A DNA stretch of 64,000 bases from Closterium sp. NIES-65 (lineage: Eukaryota > Streptophyta > Zygnematophyceae > Desmidiales > Closteriaceae): positions 248,001-312,000 of the forward strand of contig CANXME010001452.1 in NCBI GenBank assembly GCA_948144175.1. Direction: 5' to 3'. Shown here one piece after another: positions 10,703-19,743 of this stretch. Below the pieces are notes generated by a model. It saw nothing but the letters and a program-made list of their open reading frames with translations. It did not search any database and was not told where the DNA came from. Within the stretch, counting starts at the first letter, position 1. Each line of letters starts with the position of its first letter. Position numbers and translations under genes: made by a program.

Positions 10703-10920
10703 TGTTAGAATAGTAGGTGTGGGGCCTAGGCTTAGTAGCCTAGGCCCACACTAGGAGGTAGTTGAGTTTTCTCTAGAACTAGGAGTTAGGGTTTAAGAAG
10801 GAGAATTGGAAGGAAGAATGAATGCACTAGCAAGCAGCAGGACACACAAATAGAAAACCCTAAGGGGTTGTACTCAGTATTGAGCACCCCACTGCAGGCT
10901 AGACAAATAACATTCTGACA
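10703..10920 (-). repeat. 3' LTR of element D
   Basis: 218 bp, tgttagaata..cattctgaca. Confidence 0.92.
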
Positions 10921-11639
10921 CACCCCCATAGCCAAAGTGGGGTGTAATCAGCAGAGTAGGCAAAGCAGTACAAGCTCAGGGTGGATCACAATGTCACCAC
11001 ACATTCTGAGCACAAGTTAAAGAAGCAATAGTTTAAAGTTAAGAATTATGAGCAAAGCTAGTGGTAGTCACAACGGGCAAGTGAGGAGGAGGAGAGAGAG
11101 TGAGGGGAGAGGAGATAGGAGGAGACGGCTGAAGCTGCAGACACACGGGCAACAGGAGGCAGACTGGCACAGCGGCTACCGGACAGCGCCCGGACTACAG
11201 GAGTAACAGGCCCCGCGGCTAAAGTAGCGGCAGACGAGCAACGGACCCACGGGCGGCTGGCGTAGAAGTCTGGCTCACTGGGCTACCGGGACAGCGCCCC
11301 GGACTACAGGTGCTGCGGACTACAGTACGGCAACTTCCATGCAGCTTCCCCAAACAGTCCCACCCCCCTGACACACACCCGCTGCTACACCGCTAGCTCC
11401 ACTCCCACGCACCCCCCTTAAACCCTAAACCCCAGTCTCCCACACAACCACCCCCCTCAGCAACAGCTGCAGCAGTGGGAGACAAAGGAGGAGGAGGAGC
11501 AAAGGGAGGAATGCACACCAGCCACCCCCATACCCGCAAACGGGGGGGGGGGGGGGGCGGGAGAGCAGAAACCGCGCGAACGAGGGCGCAGACTGTAGCA
11601 GAGCGCACGAGGGCGCGAGCACGAGGCACGAGCAGCACC

Positions 11640-12500
11640 AGGCACATGCAGCACAGGGCAGCACAGGCACGGGCAGCAACAGGCACAGGCAGCACAGGCA
11701 CGGGCAGCACAGGCACGGGCAGCACAGGCACGGGCAGCACAGGCACAGGCAGCAACAGGCACAGGCAGCACAGTGCAGCACAGGCACGGGCAGCACAAGG
11801 CACAGGGAGCACAGGGCAGCACAGGCACGGGCAGCAACAGGCACAGGCAGCACAGGCACGGGCAGCACATGCACGGGCAGCACAGGCACGGGCAGCACAG
11901 GCACGGGCAGCAACAGGCACAAGCAGCACAAGCACGGGCAGCACAGGCACGGGCAGCACAGGCACGGGCAGCACAGGCACAGGCAGCAACAGGCACGGGC
12001 AGCACAGGGCAGCACAGGCAGGGCAGCACAGGCACAGGCAGCAACAGGCACAGGCAGCACAGGGCAGCACAGGCACGGGCAGCAACAGGCAGAGGCAGCA
12101 CAGGCACGGGCAGCACAGGCACGGGCAGCACAGGCACGGGCAGCACAGGCACGGGCAGCAACAGGCACAGGCAGCACAGGCACGGGCAGCACAGGCACGG
12201 GCAGCACAAGCACGGGCAGCACAGGCACGGGCAGCAACAGGAACAGGCAGCACAAGCACGGGCAGCACAGGCACGGGCAGCACAGGCACGGGCAGCACAG
12301 GCACAGGCAGCACAGGCAGCACAGGCACGGGCAGCACAGGCAGGGCAGCACAGGGCAGCACAGGCACGGGCAGCAACAGGCACAGGCAGCACAGACACGG
12401 GCAGCACAGGCACGGGCAGCACAGGCACGGGCAGCACAGGCACGGGCAGCACAGGCACGGGCAGCAACAGGCACGGGCAGCACAGGCAGGGCAGCACAGA
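11640..12500. repeat. 15-bp GCACAGGCACGGGCA minisatellite in element D
   Basis: About 860 bp of tandem 15-bp units (ggcagcacaggcacg) with interspersed variants containing gcaacaggcacag. Being a multiple of three, the array keeps all frames open and gives CLCCP- or STGTG-type nonsense repeats. Confidence 0.9.
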
Positions 12501-12519
12501 GCGTACCGGGTCCAGGGGC

Positions 12520-12930
12520 GGCAGCTGCTGCAGGCACTGGCGGCGGCTGCTGGTGCAGGTTCTGGCGGCGGCTGCTGCTGCTGGGCGGCGGTGGCTGCTG
12601 CGGCAGAGCGGCGGCGGCTCCTGCTGCTGGTAGAGCGGCGGCTGCTGCTGCTGGGTCGGTGGCGGCAGCTGCTGCAGGCCTGGCGGCGGCTGCTGCTGCA
12701 GGCTCGGCGGCGGCTGCTGCTGCAGGCTCTGGCGGCGGCTGCTGCTGCAGACTCTGGCGGCGGCTGCTGCTGCAGGCTCTGGCGGCGGCTGCTGCTGCAG
12801 GCTCTGGCAGCGGCTGCTGCTGCAGGCCTGGCGGCGGCTGCTGCTGCAGGGCGGCGGCGTCTGCTGCTGCATGCCTGGCGGCGGCTTCTGCTGCAGGGCG
12901 GCGGCGGCTGCTGCTGCAGGATCTGACGGC
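12520..12930. repeat. GGCGGCGGCTGCTGCTGCAGGCTCT array in element D
   Basis: Imperfect tandem units of about 24-27 bp rich in ctgctgctgcag; related in composition to the leader repeats of copia II. Confidence 0.8.
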
Positions 12931-13240
12931 GCCCCGCGGGTCCCGCAGGGGGGTCGCGACGAGCAGGGGCGACGCCCCGCGGGTCCCACAGGGGGCGTCG
13001 CGACGAGCAGGGGCGACCCCCCGCGGGTCCCGCACGGACGTCGCGACGAGCAGGGCGACGCCGCGCGGGTCCCGCAAGGGGCGTCGCGACGAGCAGGGGC
13101 GACGCCCCGCGGGTCCCGCACGGACGTCGCGACGAGCAGGGCGACGCCGCGCGGGTCCCGCAGGGGGCACCGTGACGAGCAGCGGCGACGCCCCGCGGGT
13201 CCCGCACGGACGTCGCGACGAGCAGCGGGGAGGGCAGCGC
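12930..13240. repeat. GACGCCCCGCGGGTCCCGCA repeats in element D
   Basis: About eight imperfect copies of a 33-36 bp unit containing cgcgacgagcaggg and cgcgggtcccgca, in the leader between the PBS and the other arrays. Confidence 0.75.
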
Positions 13241-13276
13241 GCAGGCCCCCCGAGGGCGCTCCGACGGACGGGAAAA

Positions 13277-13378
13277 CCGCCGCGCGCCCCGAGCGCGCGG
13301 CGGGCAGAAAAAGCCGCCACGCGTTCGAAGCGCGTGGCGGGATGAAAAAGCAATGCTGCGCACCACGGGGCGCGCGGC
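13277..13378 (-). other. Leader hairpins of element D
   Basis: Three palindromes: ccgccgcgcgc..gcgcgcggcgg (13277-13303, perfect 11-bp stem), gccacgcg..cgcgtggc (13316-13338, perfect) and gctgcgcacc..ggcgcgcggc (13355-13378, imperfect). They correspond in order and PBS distance to those of A and B. Confidence 0.6.
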
Positions 13379-13452
13379 GGATAATACGGCAGCGGAAGTA
13401 GGTGGTGGGCCCGATGAACTAGGCGGCAGGATCGTGCCGGCTCTAGATACCA

Positions 13453-13670
13453 TGTAAGAATAGTAGGTGTGGGGCCTAGGCTTAGTAGCCTAGGCCCACA
13501 CTAGGAGGTAGTTGAGTTTTCTCTAGAACTAGGAGTTAGGGTTTAGGAAGGAGAATTGGAAGGAAGAATGAATGCACTAGCAAGCAGCAGGACACACAAA
13601 TAGAAAACCCTAAGGGGTTGTACTCAGTATTGAGCACCCCACTGCAGGCTAGACAAATAACATTCTGACA
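13453..13670 (-). repeat. 5' LTR of element D
   Basis: 218 bp; nearly identical to 10703-10920. Confidence 0.92.
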
Positions 13671-13675
13671 TCGTC

Positions 13676-14289
13676 ACCCGCCTCGTTTCGCTCGTCCCGC
13701 TCGCGTCCTCCTGGTTGGCATCCGGGGATCTGCGCTGGGGTCGAGAAGGAGAGGAGACGGGCTTGCGGCGGCCCTGCGATTTCAGCCGACTGCCCCCCGT
13801 TGTGCACGGGTTGCGACGGCCATCTCGTTTTCCCAGGTACGGGCGATTGTCTCGAGCAAAACCCGAGCGCCCCTCGTATGCCGACGCATTTTGGCAGTTC
13901 CGTCCCGTTCACCCGGCCGCACGTAGCCGCGGCTGCAGGAGATTCTACAATCTGTTGAGACGGCGAAGGAGATTGGAGAGGAGAAACCTGCTATGGCGAA
14001 TGCAACAAAGGCATTTGGAGCGTGCTTCCACTGCGGAAAGAGGGGGCACAAGGCAATCAATTGCTATGACAACCCGAGGAGCAAGAACTACAAATGGAAA
14101 ATGAGGGAGAACGACCATGGAGACAACGAGGGAGCGGATAAACGCGGATTTGGCGGCAAATTCGACTATTGCGGGCGTTACGGTCATCGTGCCGCGGATT
14201 GCTTCTCCAACCCGAATAGCAAGAGCTATAAAGGAACGCAGCCGAGGAACGTGGCTGCAAAGGCAAACATGGCAGTGTTGGAAAAGTAA
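13676..14289 (+). pseudogene. Copia relic E, gag C-terminal part (nucleocapsid)
   Basis: Plus-strand remnant of a copia Gag, a different lineage from copia I-III. Around 13938-13985 the frame reads ILQSVETAKEIGEEK, as in the C-terminal gag of plant copia elements. It is followed by a canonical zinc knuckle CFHCGKRGHKAINC (CX2CX4HX4C). A second knuckle (near 14158-14200) reads FDYCGRYGHRAADC, its first Cys replaced by Phe, so it is broken. Nucleocapsid knuckles bind the genomic RNA during packaging. Upstream sequence to 13676 shows no clear capsid domain. Element D interrupts this region on the left. Confidence 0.7.
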
Positions 14290-14379
14290 GATATCATTCT
14301 TGGAGGTGCACACCGTGTCAACGTGATGCGAGTGCCTAAGGTAAACGAGCCAACAAGTGGTGGTAAGAATGATTCGTGA

Positions 14380-15063
14380 CTCTTGAACAGCGGATGCATA
14401 CGACATATGACTTTCAGATCAAACTTGGTGAAGAATATGAGAGAGTCTAGTGAGACCTATATCCTGCATGGTCCTGATGGAGGAATCGAATTGGAGGGTG
14501 TGCTGCTTGTGGAGGACTTACAGATAAACCTGATTAGTCAATCACAACTCGATAACAAGGGGTGCAAAGTATTTTACAATGAAAGTAAGGTTTTTGTGTT
14601 TGGTTATGAGTGGGAGAGATACGCGGATGGTGTTTATAGTGATGGGTTCTATGAGATAAACCTCATAGCATGCAACGACATGGACACGATTTATGAGGAT
14701 GATGAGTATTTTAAGGTGGAAAATGATGTGAAATCCTTCATTGAGGTAGAGGTTGATAACAAGGGAGAAGCGGCATCTTGTGTGAAGATGAACGTGCCAG
14801 ACAAAGAGGAGACCGTGCGTGTGGAGGCACGTGCAATGACGAACAATGAGTTTTTTGTCAACACTACTGTTTCAAAGATCATAATTGAAGCTGCAAACGT
14901 GAAGTGTGATGGAATTGAAGCTGCAAAAGGTTTTGGCATAGCGAAAGAAATTAATGCAAAAGTAGCTGCAAAAGCTCAAAAGTCTCTATCGCGGATTGAA
15001 CGTCAAGGTGGTTAATTTCAAGCCAAGGAAGCAGATGATTAAGTTGCAAGACGTGTAGGGGAG
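14380..15063 (+). pseudogene. Copia relic E, protease start and 3' remnant
   Basis: A 210-codon frame begins after a tga at 14377-14379. LLNSGCIRHMT is the retropepsin active-site block with the catalytic Asp replaced by Asn (family form LDSGCxxHMT). The next stretch (GGIELEGVLLVEDLQINLISQSQL, quoted in part) is typical of the sequence just after the copia protease. After about residue 90 it becomes an unrecognised acidic Lys/Glu-rich tail ending at 15013. Integrase, RT and RNase H are missing, so the element is internally deleted. A purine tract tgtaggggag (15054-15063) directly precedes a tgtgaatctg sequence that looks like the start of its 3' LTR. Confidence 0.65.
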
Positions 15064-15830
15064 TGTGAATCTGACTAAGATCAAGAGGAGGACGGAGGAG
15101 TGTGTGGTTCACGAACCACAGGGGATAGGTGCTTCGTGGAACCACACTACGCGACGACTACATTCGGACCTACGGCGGAAACTACACGGTGTGAAAGTTA
15201 GAAGAGAGAAGGGGGGCTGCACTAGCAAGAATGGGGATACAAATAGCAAACCCTAGAAGGGTTGTACTCGCTATAGAGCAACCCACTACAGGCTAGAGCA
15301 TAAGATAACATTATGACACACGGTGTCGTGTGGAAAAAGATAAACGAAGGAGCTAAGAAGTTTCTAATGTGACTTGACGTGTGTGCTAAGTTATGGGCTA
15401 CGGGAGTTGAAGATGAGAAGAAACGTGAAGAAGAATGGTGGAGAAATGACTAAGGGAGAAGAATAGTTTGACGGGAGTAGAATTGGGGTTGAATACATGG
15501 CGTGGTTTACAAGTTTCTGACTTTCGGACTTGGGGTGCATTCGAGGAAAAAACGTCGGTTGCGTGAACGACTCGACGTGACACATTGCGTGAGGGACAAG
15601 TTTGGTTACAAGGGGATGTTGCTTGTGCGACACGGTTAGGTTCAGTTACGAAGGTGCATTTGGCTAGTTTAAAGCATTTGTACTGATCAATTGAATTTAA
15701 CACTTGGAAAATCTATCACTTGATAAAAACTAGTGTTCAAGTCCTATTTGGTGACACTTTTATCATAGTTCAGTGAAATCTCCGTCAATTCCGCGCGGAA
15801 GCATTCGAGAAGGCCCCGCGAGGCACCAGT
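15064..15830 (+). repeat. Probable 3' LTR of relic E, interrupted
   Basis: The sequence starting tgtgaatctgac follows the relic's purine tract. It is split by a solo LTR (15190-15318) and by gypsy I at 15836; the continuation appears at 27399-27487 and possibly 27633-27680. The right end and any duplication could not be fixed. No coding sequence is seen. Confidence 0.5.
15190..15318 (-). repeat. Solo LTR (copia group) with TSD cacgg
   Basis: 129 bp, tgtgaaagtt..attatgaca, flanked by perfect cacgg copies (15185-15189, 15319-15323). In the minus orientation it shows the LTR core of the copia group (gggttgctc..gagtacaaccc). A lone LTR with a duplication indicates past LTR-LTR recombination. Confidence 0.9.
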
Positions 15831-15835
15831 GACGC

Positions 15836-16208
15836 TGTGAGGATCTGGGATCGAGCTCAGAAAAGATGATTCAAATTGAATTGAATGTCCACCTGGGTAC
15901 AACACGAGGCTATATATAGGCTCGACACAAGGCCCCGTAACCAGGTGTTACGCGAAGGTTCCGCGGGTCGCGAAGCGTCCCGAACAGATCCTTACCGAAT
16001 TTGGTAGAAGGCAATTCGGTGGCAACCGAAAAGCCAGAATTCGGTGCACGCAACCTAGCTCGGTGCTATAACTATAATAAAATATAGGAAAGCACCTAGC
16101 CTAGGAAATCAAGCAATTCATGCATGTATATAATTATCCTATGCTAGAAATAGCATGATAAAGTAAAGGCAAGCAAGCATAGCTGGCATAAGCCATCGTA
16201 CTCTCACA
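15836..16208 (-). repeat. 3' LTR of gypsy I
   Basis: 373 bp, tgtgaggatc..ctctcaca; a TATA-like cctatatatag (minus) at about 15911-15921. Confidence 0.95.
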
Positions 16209-16218
16209 CGTCCCCCCC

Positions 16219-16563
16219 TCAAAGCTGGGTGGCGTGAGATACACCCTGCTTGACAAGATAGTCCTTGAGAGCACGGCGTGCGTTGCCCATACCAGCTTCT
16301 GCAACCCAACTGTCCTCAGTGGGGTCGTATCCCTTCCAGCGTATCCGGAACGCGAGGGTCTTGCCGCCGCGGCACCGATGAGAGAGAACACGCTCGATCT
16401 CGTACTCGGGTTCATCCTGTACAAGAACAGGTGGAGGTGGCGGTAGCTGCCGTCCCTTGAACTGTTGGTTGGGGTCCTTGTAGGGTTTCAGTAGCTGCAC
16501 ATGGAAAGCATTGTGAAGCTTCCACGTATCTGGTAAGCGCAAGCGGAATGTAACTGGTGTCAC
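16219..16563 (-). CDS. Gypsy I integrase C-terminus with chromodomain
   Basis: The last 115 codons of pol, ending close to the polypurine tract. After FRLRLPDTWKLHNAFHVQLL (the integrase C-terminal region of chromoviruses) comes PEYEIERVLSHRCRGGKTLA, FRIRWKGYDPTEDSWV and NARRALKDYL. These match the chromodomain consensus with its aromatic positions (Y, W-K-G-Y, W). In chromoviruses this module is known to steer integration to heterochromatin through histone marks, in keeping with the setting here. It is separated from the rest of integrase by a single tag at 16564-16566. Confidence 0.9.
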   Translation of the reverse strand: MTPVTFRLRLPDTWKLHNAFHVQLLKPYKDPNQQFKGRQLPPPPPVLVQDEPEYEIERVLSHRCRGGKTLAFRIRWKGYDPTEDSWVAEAGMGNARRALKDYLVKQGVSHATQL

Positions 16564-17188
16564 CTATGCCTCAACCAGAAAAGGACCACAGAAGCGAGGC
16601 CGGAGTTTGGATGGGAGGTGAGACAGGTTCAAGTTGTGCGTGTCAAGAAGCACCTGATCTCCGACTGCTACTGAGTGATCACGTCGCTGACGATCGGCAT
16701 ACAGCTTCTGGGAGTTCTGCATCGTGGTGAGACGTCGATGAGTCTTCTCCCATAGCTGTTGCATGGTGGTGACGAAGTCATGTGCGGCTTGGACGTATGC
16801 CGGTGTGGTTGGCTGCTGTGGTGTGAGTGGTTCCCGTCCGTAACACAGGAAGAAAGGAGTTTTCCCTGTGGCCGCATGTGATGCGTTGTTGTAAGCGAAC
16901 TCTAGGGTTGGTAACTGTGTGTCCCAGTGGCTGACGTCGTCCTTGCAAGCTGTGCGCATTAACTGTTCAACCACTTGATTGAGTCGCTCTGTCTGTCCGT
17001 CAGTCTGGGGGTGGTACGCTGAGGACATTGCAAGCTTTGTCCCCAACAGTCCCATGAGCTCCTTCCAGAACTTACTCGTGAATTTGGGGTCTCTGTCTGA
17101 GATGAGTGTAGCGGGAATGCCGTGGATGGTGATGATGCGGTCGAAGAAGAGTCGAGCAGTTGCTTCAGCTGTAGCTGTGGCGTTGGTC
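16564..17188 (-). pseudogene. Gypsy I integrase core, second half
   Basis: The frame joins the part before copia II at the ggtat duplication. ATLISDRDPKFTS holds the second catalytic Asp, and HPQTDGQTERLNQ holds the catalytic Glu. It continues through NNASHAATGKTPFFLCYGRE to the C-terminal FCGPFLVEA before a tag stop (16564-16566). The DDE core residues are all present once the nested element is ignored. Integrase inserts the cDNA into chromatin. The upstream half with the first Asp is at 24078-24179. Confidence 0.9.
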
Positions 17189-17193
17189 GGTAT

Positions 17194-17324
17194 TGTCAGA
17201 ATGAGAAACAGGAATGGGTGTGACTAGCAGGAACAACAGTACAAATGTGAAACCCTAATCTGGTGTACCCCCTATGGTGTGACCCACTACAGCCTAGAAC
17301 CACACAAACATATAATGTTTGACA
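17194..17324 (-). repeat. 3' LTR of copia II
   Basis: 131 bp, tgtcagaatg..gtttgaca; the complement of the polypurine tract follows at 17325. Confidence 0.95.
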
Positions 17325-17557
17325 CACCCCCATAGGCAAAGTGGGGGAGACCTAGGGGTCACAAGACCAGTCAAGGCAAAGCAAGGTAAACAAGCTCAGG
17401 GTGGATCTCGAGGATTCCACACAAATTCCGAGCACAAGCAAGCGGTCACAAGACCAGTTCACATGCAGCTTTATAGTAGAGCAAGAGGTACAATGATCAC
17501 AACCTAACAAGGCAAACATGCAGGTATATATATATAATGATCACAGTACAGGCAAAG

Positions 17558-19396
17558 TCAAGAAGTAAGCAAGTGAGGAACAGTCGGCACAAGGCCTAGA
17601 AGAGTGCAAAAACGCTGATGGTCAACAGGCGGAAGCGCCTTGGTGAACACATCAGCAGTGTTGGCCTCAGTGGCCGCGTAACGCAGAAGAAGCTGACCAC
17701 GCTGCTGTAGCTCTCGAGCTAGAAAGTAACGCAGAGCAATGTGCTTCGTCCTGTGCTCCAGTCTGTGCTCCTGACACAAGGCTATGGTTGCCTTGTTGTC
17801 GACGTACAGAACTGGAGGAGAACGAGGCTGCTCTCCAAGGTCAGTCAGCAGGTAGGTGAGCCAGCGAAGCTCCTGGGCAGCCATGGCCGTGGCGTAGATC
17901 TCAGCCTCACAGCTGGAGCTGAGAACAGAAGAAGAACGAGTAGAACGCCAAGAGACAGAGCCAGACCCAAGACTGAAGGTGTAACCCTGAGACGACCGCT
18001 GAGTAGCCTGGTCGTCTGCCCAAGAAGCGTCTGAGTGCCCAGTGAGAACAGGCCGGTCTCGCCCTCCAAGCACTAGCCCCATGCCCGACGTACTGCACAA
18101 GTAGCGCAACACCCTCTTAGCTGCATCCATGTGCTCCTTCCGGTGACGGCCGGGAGCGACATAGCGTGCTAAGATGCTGAGAGGGTATGCAAGGTCAGGT
18201 CGAGTGCAGGTCATCAGGTACATGAGGCAGCCCACAAGCTCTGGATACGGACCACTCGGCTCTACGGACTCATCCGAAGGCAAAGCTGAGAGCGAGTGTC
18301 CCGTAGGCAGAGGAGTGGACTGAGGCGAGGAGTACGTGAAGCCAAAGCGCTGAAGGACCTGCTGCACCATGTGTGACTGAGTCAAGGTGATGGTGCGCCG
18401 TGCTCTGTCCCGGGTGATCCGCAAGCCAAGATAGCTTGTCAGTTCACCCAGGTCTGTGCACGTGTGTCTCTTCTGCAGCTCGGACTTCACGTGGGCGAGA
18501 CCAGCTGTGTCAGAAGTGGCAAAGACCAAGTCGTCGACGTACACGAGGATGTAGAACGGCGGCAGTGAGGTGTCGGTGCGTAGAAACAGCGACGGGTCAG
18601 CAGTAGAAGGAGCGAACCCAAGAGCCGCAAGTGTAGTCCGCAGTGTGTCGTGCCACTCACGTGGCGCCTGGCGGAGACCGTAGACTGGCCGCCGGAGGCT
18701 CCACTGGGTACCAGGAGGGAACGACCCAGTGAAGCCAGGTGGGCGGCGCAGCCAGATCTCCTCGGGCAGGCTGCCCTGCAAGAAAGCTGTGCTGAAGTCA
18801 AGAGAGTGGAGCTCGTAGTCACGCTGAGCGGCGACGTGTAGCAGAACCCGAAGAGTAGTCATCTTCGGGGTCGTGGAGAAGGTCTGGAAGAAGTCAACTC
18901 CCTCTCGCTGACTGAAGCCTCGTGCAACGTAACGCGCCTTGAAGACAGGCGGAGAGCCCGGCGGCCGCTTCACCCTGAAAATCCACATGCCACTGACGAT
19001 GTTCGCCCCAGGTGGGGGAACCTCGTCGACGTAGGTGCCAGTGGACTTCCAGGAAGCCATCTCTGTGTCCATGGCTGACTGCCACTGAGAGGAGTAGGGA
19101 CCGGCCATCGCCTCTGCGTAAGAGCGTGGGGTCGGGATGTCTGGTGCATCCGGGTCTCCCTCAGGGGCAACAAGCATGGACACGAGATGGGGCAAAGCAG
19201 CGGCAAGGCAACCAAACTCCTCCTGCCTGTCCTCAAGAACGTCCGTGCCAAGAGCACACTCACCCCCGACGGATGGAGGACAGACAGACTCAATCTCAGC
19301 AACAAGACTCGCAGCGTAGTCTAGACGACACGCAGCTGCAAAGTCGACAAGCTCAGTGACTAAGGCAGACGCAGCAGCGGACTCAAAGGAAGGGTC
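17558..19396 (-). CDS. Copia II reverse transcriptase and RNase H
   Basis: The open frame from the frameshift near 19397 to a tga stop. It begins with the linker end (ELVDFAAACRLDYAASLVAE) and then the RT: GMWIFRVKRPPGSPPVFKAR, FSQREGVDFFQTFS, LDFSTAFLQG, the catalytic VYVDDLVFA (about 18526-18550) and the AKRVLRYLCS region. RNase H follows with its acidic residues in GHSDASWADD, CEAEIYATAMAAQE, YVDNKATIALC and ANTADVFTKAL. RT copies the element RNA and RNase H removes the template. All catalytic motifs are intact, making this the best-preserved RT of the group here. Enzymatic activity would need joining to the upstream frame. Confidence 0.93.
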   Translation of the reverse strand, partial: DPSFESAAASALVTELVDFAAACRLDYAASLVAEIESVCPPSVGGECALGTDVLEDRQEEFGCLAAALPHLVSMLVAPEGDPDAPDIPTPRSYAEAMAGPYSSQWQSAMDTEMASWKSTGTYVDEVPPPGANIVSGMWIFRVKRPPGSPPVFKARYVARGFSQREGVDFFQTFSTTPKMTTLRVLLHVAAQRDYELHSLDFSTAFLQGSLPEEIWLRRPPGFTGSFPPGTQWSLRRPVYGLRQAPREWHDTLRTTLAALGFAPSTADPSLFLRTDTSLPPFYILVYVDDLVFATSDTAGLAHVKSELQKRHTCTDLGELTSYLGLRITRDRARRTITLTQSHMVQQVLQRFGFTYSSPQSTPLPTGHSLSALPSDESVEPSGPYPELVGCLMYLMTCTRPDLAYPLSILARYVAPGRHRKEHMDAAKRVLRYLCSTSGMGLVLGGRDRPVLTGHSDASWADDQATQRSSQGYTFSLGSGSVSWRSTRSSSVLSSSCEAEIYATAMAAQELRWLTYLLTDLGEQPRSPPVLYVDNKATIALCQEHRLEHRTKHIALRYFLARELQQRGQLLLRYAATEANTADVFTKALPPVDHQRFCTLLGLVPTVPHLLTS

Positions 19397-19743
19397 AGGA
19401 CAACCGTAGCCAGGAGACGTGTGACAGTAGGACTGGGAGCGCGAAGGGTGTCTGACTCCGGGTCAGCAAGTGCAGGAAGAGAGGACGCAGGAGGCGACGG
19501 GAGAGCGACACGCTGCGGAGCAGTGGACTGACGAAGCGCCATCTGGTGAGTGCCTGGGATAGGAGGAGGACGCTGACGCGGGACACGACTACCAGTGGTA
19601 GCAGCACGAACAGGCGACGCTCGACGAGACGCAGGTGACACAGGACGCGACGCAGGCTCACGTCTCTCAGCAAGACCTTCAGTCGGACCAGTGTAAGGAG
19701 CAGGCACAGGGAGTGGGGAGGCAGGCGGTAACTGTGGCTGTGA
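19397..19743 (-). pseudogene. Copia II integrase-RT linker, between stop and frameshift
   Basis: In frame with the upstream ORF after its tag stop: YTGPTEGLAERREPASRPVS, then Pro/Ser-rich sequence to PTVTRLLATVV. There the loss of one base (gttgtcctgacc versus gttgtcactgacc in copia VI) shifts the frame. This is a low-complexity connector, not an enzyme domain. Confidence 0.8.

Larger units (their letters stand above)
10703..13670 (-). mobile_element. Non-autonomous LTR retrotransposon D
   Basis: A 2,968-bp minus-strand element with 218-bp LTRs (10703-10920, 13453-13670) differing at only about two positions by eye, flanked by the perfect duplication tcgtc (10698-10702, 13671-13675). A PBS (tggtatctagagcc) starts at 13452 and a purine tract abuts the 3' LTR at 10921. 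The 3' tail carries the ctcagggtggatcac block (10978-10992) found in the autonomous copia elements. It also holds the 3' module shared with A and B (about 11125-11345), a CCCTAAA pair at about 11425-11438, a 15-bp minisatellite, a CTG/GGC-rich array and three leader palindromes. There is no gag or pol. Cys-rich frames of 550-690 codons across it are repeat artefacts. Confidence 0.92.

Noticed and set aside
11640..12500. CRISPR-like array
   Set aside because: Units are contiguous without unique spacers, and the context is a eukaryotic LTR retrotransposon.
11393..13453. ORFs of 550-690 codons rich in Cys-Leu-Pro (keratin-associated-like)
   Set aside because: They lie entirely on a 15-bp tandem array inside non-autonomous element D; all frames are open because the period is a multiple of three.
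13715..14104. 129-codon Arg-rich ORF
   Set aside because: Out of frame with the recognisable gag zinc knuckle at about 14018-14060.
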